A DNA stretch of 64,000 nucleotides from Shewanella sediminis HAW-EB3 (GTDB lineage Bacteria; Pseudomonadota; Gammaproteobacteria; Enterobacterales; Shewanellaceae). Below are positions 46,196 to 54,805 of the stretch, in pieces. A model generated the notes under the pieces. The model did not search any database. It saw only the letters and a list, made by a program, of their open reading frames with translations, and was not told the DNA's origin. A program made the translations under genes and the position numbers. The stretch spans positions 4,278,001 through 4,342,000 of the forward strand of contig NC_009831.1 in NCBI RefSeq assembly GCF_000018025.1, written 5' to 3'. The first letter of the stretch is position 1. Each line of letters starts with the position of its first letter.

Positions 46196-48322
46196 CTAGT
46201 CATAACGGAACTGTTCGGAGTCCGTGTCACCCACAGCGGGCGTCGCCGCCATCGCCCTCGAAGAGGCACGTTCAATCGCCGATAGCACCTCATTGGTACT
46301 CAAAATTTCAGGTAACGCTATCCCCTGGGGTGCGTTGGGGCCATAGACCACATTAAAAGGCACACCGAAGCGATTATGACTCTGCAGGTACTTAGTGATA
46401 GGCGCCGATGGCTTAGTCCAATCCCCTTTCATTATCACCATATCCGCTTGCTTGAGTGCGCTATAAACCGGGTCTTGCAGTATCACTCCCGCCTTATTGG
46501 CCTTACAGGTGATGCACCAATCGGCCGTCACATCGACAAACACAGTCTTACCGTTTGCGACCTGTTGACTGATCTCGACTTCACTCAAAGGCGTCCAGGC
46601 TAAGTCTGTGGGCAGAGGTCTGGCCCACTGCTCAGAGGTCATAAAGGCGGTAACGGCACTGAATAATATGCCCAGACTAATGCTGGCGATCACGGCAGCA
46701 CTGCCATGTTTCTTTGCCATAAAGACAAAAAACATCAACACCAATAACCCGGCGAATAACCACAGAATGCTCGAAGCAACGAAATTGCTTAACAGGCTGA
46801 TTAACCACAGGCTGGTGATCAACAACATGACCGAGAAGAACACCTTAACGATATTCATCCAGCGACCGGGTTTAGGGAAGTAATTCGCCACCTGCGGAAA
46901 CAGAGCTACCAGCAGCCAGGGCAACGCCATCCCGACGGCGAGTGCGGTGAAGATAACAAACAGGCTGAGAGTATCGGCACCCAAGGCGAATGCCACCGCA
47001 GTCCCTAAGAAAGGCGCACTACAGGGCGTCGCCAACAGGGTAGCAAACATTCCCTGCAGGAAATGGCCCCGGTTATTGTTACCGCCAGTGGTCGCCAGCT
47101 TGGTCTGTAGGCTGGAAGGCAGGTTGATCTCAAATGTGCCGAGCATATTGAGGGCAAAAATAGAGGTCACGATTGCCATAAAACCGATAAACCAAGGGTT
47201 CTGGAACTGAACGCCCCAACCAATCGCCTGCCCGGTCAGTTTAAGCACTAAGATGAATCCGGCCAGCAGCCAGAACGAGACTAAAATACCCAATGCCGAT
47301 GCGATAAATTGCTGACGGATCTCGTTGCGCTTTAGCTCGGGGGCGGCGATTACCGTGCTCAATTTCATGCCGAGTACAGGCAGTACACAGGGCATAACAT
47401 TCAGTATCAGGCCACCGAGCAGCGCGATAAGTAACACCTTAATAAGCGAGATATCATCCTCAATAACTTGAGTCGGTATCACTTCATCTGAGTACTCCAG
47501 AGCCTGCTCACTATCGACGACCGTGACATTGAGCGTTTTGCCAAGCACCTCCGGAGCCCCTAACCAGCTCTTGCCATCGAAGGTGGCAATAAGCTTACCA
47601 GGCCCACTGTCACTCTCTTTCTTTTTAAGAGATGTAAGGGTGAACACCGTATCGGGCTCGCCATCGATCAAGAGTTGAGGCTGTCGCCATTGACCCGCAT
47701 CAAGCTCAACCACCAACTTACTCTTACCGCTGTCCCAGCCAATCAAAATCGGTGAGTCGACACCATTTTCGACCTTCTGCGGCACCTTAGACACGGCTTT
47801 GTTATAGGTAAACATCGCCTCACTGTCGGCCCTCAGCTCACTGGGAATCACATCCAGTGATACCTCATAATCGGTAAGCACACAGATGGTGGTGCACGAT
47901 GACAGGGTGACCTTGCCTCTCAATTGAGCGACATCATCACTGTCATTTACGGTCAACAGCAGTGGAAAGCTTACATGATGCTTATAGCCCCAGGTTTGCA
48001 GCCCCATCAACGAGAAATGCTCAGGTACCGGCCATGACCAGTCTACACTCTTTAAATTGGTCGATTTATCCCATTTAATGCCAGGTGCTATGCCACCCTC
48101 ACCCGGGCTACGCCAATAGGTTTTCCAATCATCTTCTAACTTAACCTCCAACACGGCAGGTAAGGTTTTATTGACTGAGTCAAACTCACCGGTCAACATC
48201 AACCTGAGTTTCACCGGTGGATGGTTAGGATTTTCAATCCAGGGAGTGGATTGCGCAAACGCCGAGCTCGATAACAGAATCAAACAGAGCGCGAATAGGT
48301 TTTTTAGATACTTCAAGTTCAT
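46196..48322 (-). CDS. scsB: ScsB/DsbD-like transmembrane electron transporter
   Basis: About 708 residues. I start at 48322 (M-N-L-K-Y-L-K), which leaves ACGGA at a good distance and gives a clean signal peptide to A-F-A. Then a periplasmic N-terminal domain, about eight transmembrane helices with the N-V-M-P-C-V-L-P and T-P-C-S-A-P-F motifs of DsbD channels, and a C-terminal thioredoxin domain with D-W-C-I-T-C-K. It moves electrons from the cytosol to periplasmic partners, here presumably ScsC and ScsD. Confidence 0.9.
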   Translation of the reverse strand: MNLKYLKNLFALCLILLSSSAFAQSTPWIENPNHPPVKLRLMLTGEFDSVNKTLPAVLEVKLEDDWKTYWRSPGEGGIAPGIKWDKSTNLKSVDWSWPVPEHFSLMGLQTWGYKHHVSFPLLLTVNDSDDVAQLRGKVTLSSCTTICVLTDYEVSLDVIPSELRADSEAMFTYNKAVSKVPQKVENGVDSPILIGWDSGKSKLVVELDAGQWRQPQLLIDGEPDTVFTLTSLKKKESDSGPGKLIATFDGKSWLGAPEVLGKTLNVTVVDSEQALEYSDEVIPTQVIEDDISLIKVLLIALLGGLILNVMPCVLPVLGMKLSTVIAAPELKRNEIRQQFIASALGILVSFWLLAGFILVLKLTGQAIGWGVQFQNPWFIGFMAIVTSIFALNMLGTFEINLPSSLQTKLATTGGNNNRGHFLQGMFATLLATPCSAPFLGTAVAFALGADTLSLFVIFTALAVGMALPWLLVALFPQVANYFPKPGRWMNIVKVFFSVMLLITSLWLISLLSNFVASSILWLFAGLLVLMFFVFMAKKHGSAAVIASISLGILFSAVTAFMTSEQWARPLPTDLAWTPLSEVEISQQVANGKTVFVDVTADWCITCKANKAGVILQDPVYSALKQADMVIMKGDWTKPSAPITKYLQSHNRFGVPFNVVYGPNAPQGIALPEILSTNEVLSAIERASSRAMAATPAVGDTDSEQFRYD

Positions 48323-48499
48323 CTCCATTCCGTAGCAAATACAGAACAAGCAGAATAAATCCAATCGATGAGACTGGCCTTAAATAAACATACACTTAAA
48401 AACAAGTGACTAATAAAAAAGCTTAATAGCAGGAACGACTAATAATTCAGGTCACAGACAATAATACCCATAGGTAACAGAAAGTGACTCAAGCCGGTT

Positions 48500-48976
48500 C
48501 TACTCCTGAAAGCGACAGAGTGTAAGATGAAGTCGCCGATATCTGACGAATGAGACTTTCTTGGGTACTCGATTTAATACCCTGACAAACGAAGGAGAGA
48601 GAGGAAGAAGAAACAGCAAGACTAACAGCGCTATGGCACTGTTGTCTTCCAGACATAAACGCATCGACTTTTCAGAGAGTTCACAGCGCTTAAACTCGAA
48701 GCTTTCGGCCTGAGAAGAGCTGGCCTCGGATGCATTTGTACCGGAGATAGCGGCACCAGAGAGCGCGACATCAGATAAAGGGCCTTGAGATAAACCGCTA
48801 TTAAACTCATTACCGCCTTCGATTGCACCGGGCTTAATAGCACTCACCTTAAAGGCTGCACTATACAACACAGATAACGGCCCGGCCGTCGCCCCTTGTG
48901 CTCTCTCTAAATTAAGAGCCAAGTTAAATAATCCACTATTTTGAGCCAGACAAAACAGAGTTAAGATAGTGACCAC
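48500..48976 (-). CDS. unknown protein at the head of the scs operon
   Basis: About 158 residues from a GTG at 48976. The frame stays open upstream, where a good AGGAGA stands five bases before an ATC at 49022-49024; translation from there would give a positively charged start (I-T-K-P-F-A-K-R-S-G-T-K-W) before the hydrophobic segment, as expected for an inner-membrane protein. A second hydrophobic helix (A-L-L-V-L-L-F-L-L-P) and a charged tail R-R-L-H-L-T-L-C-R-F end it. It lacks the ScsA/KatG-like catalase features. Role in metal response is inferred from position only. Confidence 0.55.
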   Translation of the reverse strand: MVTILTLFCLAQNSGLFNLALNLERAQGATAGPLSVLYSAAFKVSAIKPGAIEGGNEFNSGLSQGPLSDVALSGAAISGTNASEASSSQAESFEFKRCELSEKSMRLCLEDNSAIALLVLLFLLPLSPSFVRVLNRVPKKVSFVRYRRLHLTLCRFQE

Positions 48977-49024
48977 TATCGCCGTCCATTTGGTTCCGGA
49001 GCGCTTAGCAAACGGCTTAGTGAT

Positions 49025-49369
49025 GAGTCTCTCCTGAAAAACAGATAGGGATTATTTTGTCCATGGAGATATGACCGGACTAAGCCAACAATAGTTCATC
49101 GTAAACGGAACTTTTTCCTATCAATGGCCATGAACGAACGAAAAAACAGCTATTGCAGAAATATTATCCATCGCTTAGGTTATCTTTTAAAGAGCATGAA
49201 AATTCTGCAGGTTCCTCCTTACACACTGACTATTTATGCTCCTTTGTCTCTAACTGGCCGTTAATCGACTAAAATCTATAGAAAAAGAGAAAACAGAAAA
49301 GAGAACCCCTGACTCACCTGACATTGCCGGGAGTCACACCGCCGAGTGAAACTTTATCAAGGAGAAGGT
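49025..49369. other. intergenic between scs and the CDGSH gene
   Basis: Divergent promoter region. I see no clear copper-responsive operator or hairpin. A TAAAATCTATAGAAAAAG tract near 49270 could include a promoter. Confidence 0.3.
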
Positions 49370-50920
49370 ATGAGCAATCCTATCGTTGCAGATAACAAAC
49401 CCAAGAAAGTCGAGCTCACCAAGGGAAAAGAGTACTACTTCTGCGCCTGCGGCAGATCCAAGAAGCAACCTTTTTGCGATGGCTCCCACGCCGGTACCTC
49501 ATTCAAACCCAAAGCCTTTACAGCCGAACAAGACGGCGATGCATATCTATGTGCCTGCAAGCACACGGGCAACGCCCCATTTTGTGATGGTAGCCATAAA
49601 CAGTTCACCGCTAAACAGGTCGGCAGCGAAGGTCCCGGGCCAAACATAGCGACCAATAAGGATAGCGCCCCCACGGCAACGGCCACCACCGAGGAGCCCA
49701 CGGTCGAGTTTATCCACCAGCTTGCCAGAGATGGGTTAACCAAACTTGGCCATCACGGCCCCATGACCTCCATGGGTGTACCACGTCACCAACTGCCCCA
49801 CTGGGATGATATTCAGATCATGACGGCGCAGATGGCGACTAAACCTCTGCAGGAAGATGAAACGGTCTCCACCGAGCTGATTATCGGGCCCCAGGCCAGA
49901 AAGCCGCTGAAACTGAAGATCCCGCTGTTTGTCTCCGATATGAGTTTCGGCGCCCTCTCTGAAGAAGCGAAAACCGCGCTGGCGATAGGCGCCGAACTGG
50001 CAGGTACCGGGATCTGCTCGGGAGAGGGAGGCATGCTACCCGAAGAACAAGCCGCCAACTCCCGATATTTTTACGAGCTCGCCAGTGCGCAATTTGGCTA
50101 TAGGGAGGAGCTACTACATTCGATACAGGCCTTTCACTTTAAAGGCGGACAAGGCGCTAAAACAGGCACCGGAGGACACCTTCCCGGCATAAAAAATCAT
50201 GGCAAGATTTCTCAGGTTAGGGGGATCCCCGAAGGAGAGCCCGCGATATCGCCCCCCACCTTCAGAGAGCTGAAGAGTTCATGCGACTTTAAACGCTTCG
50301 CCGATCGGGTGCGTGAGGTCAGCGGCGGCGTGCCCGTCGGTTTTAAACTCAGTGCTAACCATATCGAGCGGGACATTCAGTTTGCCCTCGATGCCACCGC
50401 CGATTACATCATACTCGACGGGCGTGGTGGTGGAACGGGCGCCGCCCCCGAGATGTTCAGAGACCACATCAGTGTCCCCACCATTCCGGCCTTGGCCAGG
50501 GCCAGGCGTTATCTCGATGAGCAAGGCGCTACAGGCAGAGTAACCCTGATCGTGACCGGCGGCCTTCGAGTGCCGATGGACTTCGTCAAAGCCATGGCTC
50601 TGGGCGCCGATGGTGTGGCTATCTCCAACAGTGCGATGCAATCTATCGGTTGCGTTGCGGCGCGCATGTGTAACACCAACAACTGCCCCGCAGGTATCGC
50701 CACCCAAGATGCCGATCTACGCCAGCGCCTTAACGTTGAGAGGTCATCACAACAACTGGCCAACTTCTTCAACGCCTCGATAGAGCTGATGCAGGTGATG
50801 GCCAGAGCCTGCGGACATCATAACTTGAGTGACTTCAACAAGAATGATCTGGCCACCTGGCACCGAGAGATGGCACTGTTATCCGGGATCAACTACGCGG
50901 GATTTACAAGGTTGGATTAA
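49370..50920 (+). CDS. double CDGSH iron-sulfur protein fused to glutamate-synthase FMN domain
   Basis: A 516-residue protein starting at 49370 (AAGGAGAAGG upstream). Residues 20-80 hold two CDGSH-type cluster motifs: C25-x-C27-...-C36-D-G-S-H40 and C61-x-C63-...-C72-D-G-S-H76. From about 130 on it matches the central and FMN region of glutamate synthase, with G-G-x-G-T-G-A-A-P and a 3Fe-4S-type set C428-x5-C434-x4-C439 (C-V-A-A-R-M-C-N-T-N-N-C-P). The glutaminase domain is missing. A redox or ammonia-using role is possible but unproven. Monocistronic, with a large hairpin after it. Confidence 0.85.
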   Translation: MSNPIVADNKPKKVELTKGKEYYFCACGRSKKQPFCDGSHAGTSFKPKAFTAEQDGDAYLCACKHTGNAPFCDGSHKQFTAKQVGSEGPGPNIATNKDSAPTATATTEEPTVEFIHQLARDGLTKLGHHGPMTSMGVPRHQLPHWDDIQIMTAQMATKPLQEDETVSTELIIGPQARKPLKLKIPLFVSDMSFGALSEEAKTALAIGAELAGTGICSGEGGMLPEEQAANSRYFYELASAQFGYREELLHSIQAFHFKGGQGAKTGTGGHLPGIKNHGKISQVRGIPEGEPAISPPTFRELKSSCDFKRFADRVREVSGGVPVGFKLSANHIERDIQFALDATADYIILDGRGGGTGAAPEMFRDHISVPTIPALARARRYLDEQGATGRVTLIVTGGLRVPMDFVKAMALGADGVAISNSAMQSIGCVAARMCNTNNCPAGIATQDADLRQRLNVERSSQQLANFFNASIELMQVMARACGHHNLSDFNKNDLATWHREMALLSGINYAGFTRLD

Positions 50921-50934
50921 CCCTTCAGCGATAA

Positions 50935-50999
50935 GTTATAAGTTGTAAGTGACAGGCAGAGCGAGAGCCTGACTCCTCGCTCTATTGTTAACTTATAAC
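50935..50999. terminator. long imperfect hairpin after the CDGSH gene
   Basis: Outer arms GTTATAAGTT (50935-50944) and AACTTATAAC (50990-50999) enclose inner arms AGAGCGAG (50958-50965) and CTCGCTCT (50976-50983). No long T-run, so either a terminator or a repeat. Confidence 0.5.
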
Positions 51000-51423
51000 C
51001 ACAATGGCTTGGAGGAGAGATTATCGTCCAACTCGAAATTCACTTTCCCAACCTTCAACAGCATCTATAACTCGTTAGAAGCCTTGAGTGTTCTGCAGCA
51101 ATGAACCATGGAGAATGTCTACAATACCAATTGTTAATGAGAGGTTAAAGGCTAGAAATGTTGTTTATTAACAATGGATGGCTTCATTTCTATTCCAACA
51201 GTTCATTGCTGGCAATACCAACAAGAATATGGCGAGTCGCGATTTGAAACACTGAAATACATAGAGTTAAGCTTATGACAAAAGTACAGTCCTCTAACTA
51301 AGCCATATGACTCAAAGTGACACTGTTGAACAATAACAAAACTGAATCTTAGTGCTATATTATTTGCTTACGATGTCAATGGGTTGTGATACTCTGACCT
51401 TATCTAAGGAAGGAGTTCAACCC
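51000..51423. other. intergenic with a possible MITE remnant
   Basis: Contains ATACCAATTGTTAATGA near 51124, similar to element ends, and internal dyads (ATTGTTAAT / ATTAACAAT, TAGAAATG / CATTTCTA). No coding frame is convincing; the promoter of the next gene lies here. Confidence 0.35.
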
Positions 51424-53442
51424 GTGAATACTATAATAAGATTAAGCTTTGTTTGTTTTGTACTGCTTTCATGTATGACTCAAGCCAAAGAAATTAAGTC
51501 AGGGAAATATGAGATCAGTTTGGGACAGCCAAATGATTGGGTCACAACCCAAGCACTATCCCCTAAGCAAATAAATACAGATATGAGCCCTGTTCACTTC
51601 AGACTCATTGGCCGACAAGATAGGTTTACCAATGATACCAACGAGTATTATCAGGATTTTGCTGCTACCGCACTGAACCAAGAGGGAGTTAAAGAGCTTT
51701 CTAAAATTGAACTCACCTTTAATCCTGAATTTGAAAAGCTCACCTTACACAAGATTGAGATTGAGCGGAAAGCCAAATGGTCAGATAGATTAACGAGTGC
51801 AAGAATTAACGTCATTAACCAAGAGCAAGAACTAAGCAACGATCTTTTTAATGGTTTAGCCACAGCGGTAATCGTTCTAAAAGATGTCCGTGTGGGCGAT
51901 ACCATTCGATATCAGTACAGCATTAAAGGACGAAATCCAGTATATGGACACGAGTTTGGTAGTCACTATGCGATGGGATGGGAAGTCAGTGTAGATAAAG
52001 TCCATGTTAGGCTGGTCAACGCAAGCAATAAGCCGTTTAATATACAAAATAATCACAAAGCCTCTCCGACAACCAAGCAGAGTCAATTTGGTAAAGAGTA
52101 TGAATGGCTACTCAAAAATGTGACTAAATACAATTTCGAAGAAGGCGTACCTGCTGGTCACTTGTGGGCTCCATCGGTTTTTGTCAGCAGTACCCGCTCA
52201 TGGTCTGAAGTGAGTAATTGGGCCATTCCCCATTATCAATTTAAAGAATCCTCCTCTAAAGCACTGAATGATTTTGTCAAAGAAATCACCACAAACTATC
52301 CGAATAAAGCAGAACAAGTAGCAGAGGTGATCCGCTTCGTACAACAAGATGTCCGTTATTTCGGCATAGAAATTGGCCAAAACAGCCACATACCTCATAG
52401 CCCTAACACAGTATTTGAACGTCGCTATGGTGACTGTAAAGATAAAGCAAGCCTGCTTATAGCCTTATTAGGTGCCATAGATGTGTCTAGCTCACCCGTG
52501 CTAGTAAATAGTCAAATTGGTTCAACACTTAACAAACGTGCTCCTTCTGCCATCCTATTTGATCACGTAATCAATCAACTAACCTTCGAAGGAAAAAAGT
52601 ACTTTATTGATGCAACCAATAACTATCAAGCCAAAGGCCTAAAGTTTATTAGCCAGCCAGACTTTGGCCATGCTTTGGTTTTAGATAAAAATACTAATTC
52701 ACTGACACTGATGCCGTCAGGAAACCCAGAAATTGATAGAATATCTGTAGAACAGTTATACGTTTCATCCAGCTATACAGAACCAGTTGATCTCTATATT
52801 ACGACACGTTATCAGGGTCATGAAGCCGATGCTATGCGCTATCAATTATCCAGCGTATCACGATCTGAAATTGAGCAACACTATCTAAACTATTACGCTA
52901 AATTTTACCGAGATATAAGAGTTGAATCGCCAGTCTTCTTGGTTGATACAACTGATGGTGGCAATGAAATATTGATGACAGAACATTACAGTATCGGAGA
53001 CTTTTGGCAGGGAGATAACAATGTTTTAGATTTTGAGCTCTTTGCCAGCTATATCAATAATTATGTCGAACTCCCTAAGGTGATTAATCGAACTCAGCCA
53101 CTATCACTCCCAGGAATAATAGCTATTGAACAGACATTGAAATTGTCTATGCCAAACAATCTAAGTTACCAAGTAAGAGAAATGGATACTGATATCAGTT
53201 CTGATGGGCTTAATTACAATGCTTCAGAAGCCTATCATGATGGACAGTTTATTAGACGTCATCGTTTCGAGATCGATAAGAAAACAGTAAGTACAGATGA
53301 GAGTCGCAACTACATCAATGCCTTACGTGAGATAGATAAAGACCTCTACTATACAGGCTCTATCACAGGAGACTTCACAAGACCAAGTAATCCTGGTGTC
53401 GACTTTATCCTGCAGCAATCAAATTCTGGGCAGGAGATATAG
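51424..53442 (+). CDS. DUF3857 / transglutaminase-like secreted protein
   Basis: About 672 residues from the GTG at 51424, which has GGAAGGAG eight bases before; an in-frame ATG at 51352 lacks this. Signal peptide to T-Q-A. The first half is the beta-rich DUF3857 type, then a papain-like transglutaminase core with C in G-D-C-K-D-K, H in F-D-H-V and D in I-D-A-T-N. Such proteins may process or crosslink cell-surface proteins; the substrate is unknown. Its stop is two bases before the next start, so the two are translationally coupled. Confidence 0.82.
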   Translation: MNTIIRLSFVCFVLLSCMTQAKEIKSGKYEISLGQPNDWVTTQALSPKQINTDMSPVHFRLIGRQDRFTNDTNEYYQDFAATALNQEGVKELSKIELTFNPEFEKLTLHKIEIERKAKWSDRLTSARINVINQEQELSNDLFNGLATAVIVLKDVRVGDTIRYQYSIKGRNPVYGHEFGSHYAMGWEVSVDKVHVRLVNASNKPFNIQNNHKASPTTKQSQFGKEYEWLLKNVTKYNFEEGVPAGHLWAPSVFVSSTRSWSEVSNWAIPHYQFKESSSKALNDFVKEITTNYPNKAEQVAEVIRFVQQDVRYFGIEIGQNSHIPHSPNTVFERRYGDCKDKASLLIALLGAIDVSSSPVLVNSQIGSTLNKRAPSAILFDHVINQLTFEGKKYFIDATNNYQAKGLKFISQPDFGHALVLDKNTNSLTLMPSGNPEIDRISVEQLYVSSSYTEPVDLYITTRYQGHEADAMRYQLSSVSRSEIEQHYLNYYAKFYRDIRVESPVFLVDTTDGGNEILMTEHYSIGDFWQGDNNVLDFELFASYINNYVELPKVINRTQPLSLPGIIAIEQTLKLSMPNNLSYQVREMDTDISSDGLNYNASEAYHDGQFIRRHRFEIDKKTVSTDESRNYINALREIDKDLYYTGSITGDFTRPSNPGVDFILQQSNSGQEI

Positions 53443-53444
53443 TT

Positions 53445-54599
53445 ATGAATCAAATTATTAAAATATTACTGGTGTTGTCATTAACTCTACTCTGTGCATG
53501 CCAATCAACTCTGAATTCAAATAATCAAGCTAACAACCTAAATTCAATTGGGAACAAAGCAGAAAATGATCAGCTTTCATCACTGTCTTTTATTCATCAG
53601 CAAGGCGGATTGATAGCCGATACCTTCAACCAAGATAAGGAAAATGCATTTTATCGCTGGTGGGATCATGAACACTTGTTGAGTTATGCCCATGATAAAT
53701 ATCCAAAGTTAACTGTTACAGAAGATGAAACTTTTTACCGTTTTGTTAAAAATAAATTTAGCAATCATCTTAAATCGACTGAGATGTGGCGCTTCGATGG
53801 AATACATGACGACAACTTGGTTTTTAGCACCTACTTTGTAGAAATGCCAACCGTAATATTATTTAAGTACAAGTATATTCATACTGGTGGACAAAAGAAG
53901 CTAGTCATAACTAACTGGAAAATGATACATCATCTCACAACGGGGTTAGATGCTTACTCTGCCTATTTACACAATGCAGGTATTATCAATGAGAGCGGTT
54001 ACTTGGATATTGCTCAATCGGCAATTAAAAAGACTGAAAAAACAGAGGATGAAGTCGCGACTCTGTTCAATAAGCTTCCTGAAACCATCAGAAATGAACC
54101 TACCTTGCTAAACGATTTTATCTGGTCAAGTCTTGCAGTAGTCAAAGACCCCTCTCCTCAATTTCTCAATCAGATGTATCAATACGCACCAAGTTTGACC
54201 CCAGAAAATAGCGCCTTTTGGGGCTATTTTTATATGTTGCGTAATGATTTAGTTCAGTCCCAACATATTCATAGTATGGCAATGGCAAATCTAGGCTATT
54301 TACAAACAAACTATGCTTTAGTAGGAATTTTATATTCACTGCAACAACAGGACAATGAATATGCATTTCAGCAATTCATCAAGTATATCAAGGCTCACCC
54401 AAATGATGCGGTGGCTTACTCAATCTACCTCAGCAACCTTATAGATCTTGGGCTTCATAAAAGGGCAAGTCAGATATACCGAGCACTAAGCCTTCAGTTT
54501 AATTTAAAATTAACTCCACAAGACTTTATAGGTATAGACCAAGAAAAACTATCAGCGTTTTTCTATAGTGAAGAAATGAAAAATGTCTGGAGACTATAA
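53445..54599 (+). CDS. lipoprotein paired with the transglutaminase-like gene
   Basis: A 384-residue lipoprotein with lipobox L-L-C-A-C (C19). The remainder is helical with a possible TPR-like stretch near the C-terminus (about 255-350). No family recognised. It begins two bases after the preceding stop, and so is probably an accessory or substrate of that protein. Base composition is AT-rich like its partner. Confidence 0.65.
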   Translation: MNQIIKILLVLSLTLLCACQSTLNSNNQANNLNSIGNKAENDQLSSLSFIHQQGGLIADTFNQDKENAFYRWWDHEHLLSYAHDKYPKLTVTEDETFYRFVKNKFSNHLKSTEMWRFDGIHDDNLVFSTYFVEMPTVILFKYKYIHTGGQKKLVITNWKMIHHLTTGLDAYSAYLHNAGIINESGYLDIAQSAIKKTEKTEDEVATLFNKLPETIRNEPTLLNDFIWSSLAVVKDPSPQFLNQMYQYAPSLTPENSAFWGYFYMLRNDLVQSQHIHSMAMANLGYLQTNYALVGILYSLQQQDNEYAFQQFIKYIKAHPNDAVAYSIYLSNLIDLGLHKRASQIYRALSLQFNLKLTPQDFIGIDQEKLSAFFYSEEMKNVWRL

Positions 54600-54724
54600 A
54601 ACAAATAACCAGGGCACCATTGTTAATGGCATACATTCATACCTCCGACTTAAATTTAATGATGAACTTGGAAGAAATTACGCCGGATTCACCTGCTTAG
54701 ATTAATAGAACGCCACTTCGTGGC

Positions 54725-54760
54725 CAGGAGTTCCTAGGTTCTAGTACCTAGGAACTCCTG
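54725..54760. terminator. 15-bp inverted repeat between convergent genes
   Basis: CAGGAGTTCCTAGGT (54725-54739) pairs perfectly with ACCTAGGAACTCCTG (54746-54760). It lies between the lipoprotein gene and metE, both ending here. The arms hold the CCTAGG core of the heptamer family, so it may be a repeat reused as a terminator. No T-run. Confidence 0.6.
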
Positions 54761-54805
54761 ACTTCTCAGCTCTATCTTAAGCTCGAGACTATAAACTTCA
54801 CAGCT

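Noticed and set aside
50279..50707. A 142-residue minus-strand frame inside the CDGSH-GltS gene.
   Set aside because: The opposite frame carries complete domain motifs; this one is a shadow in GC-rich DNA.
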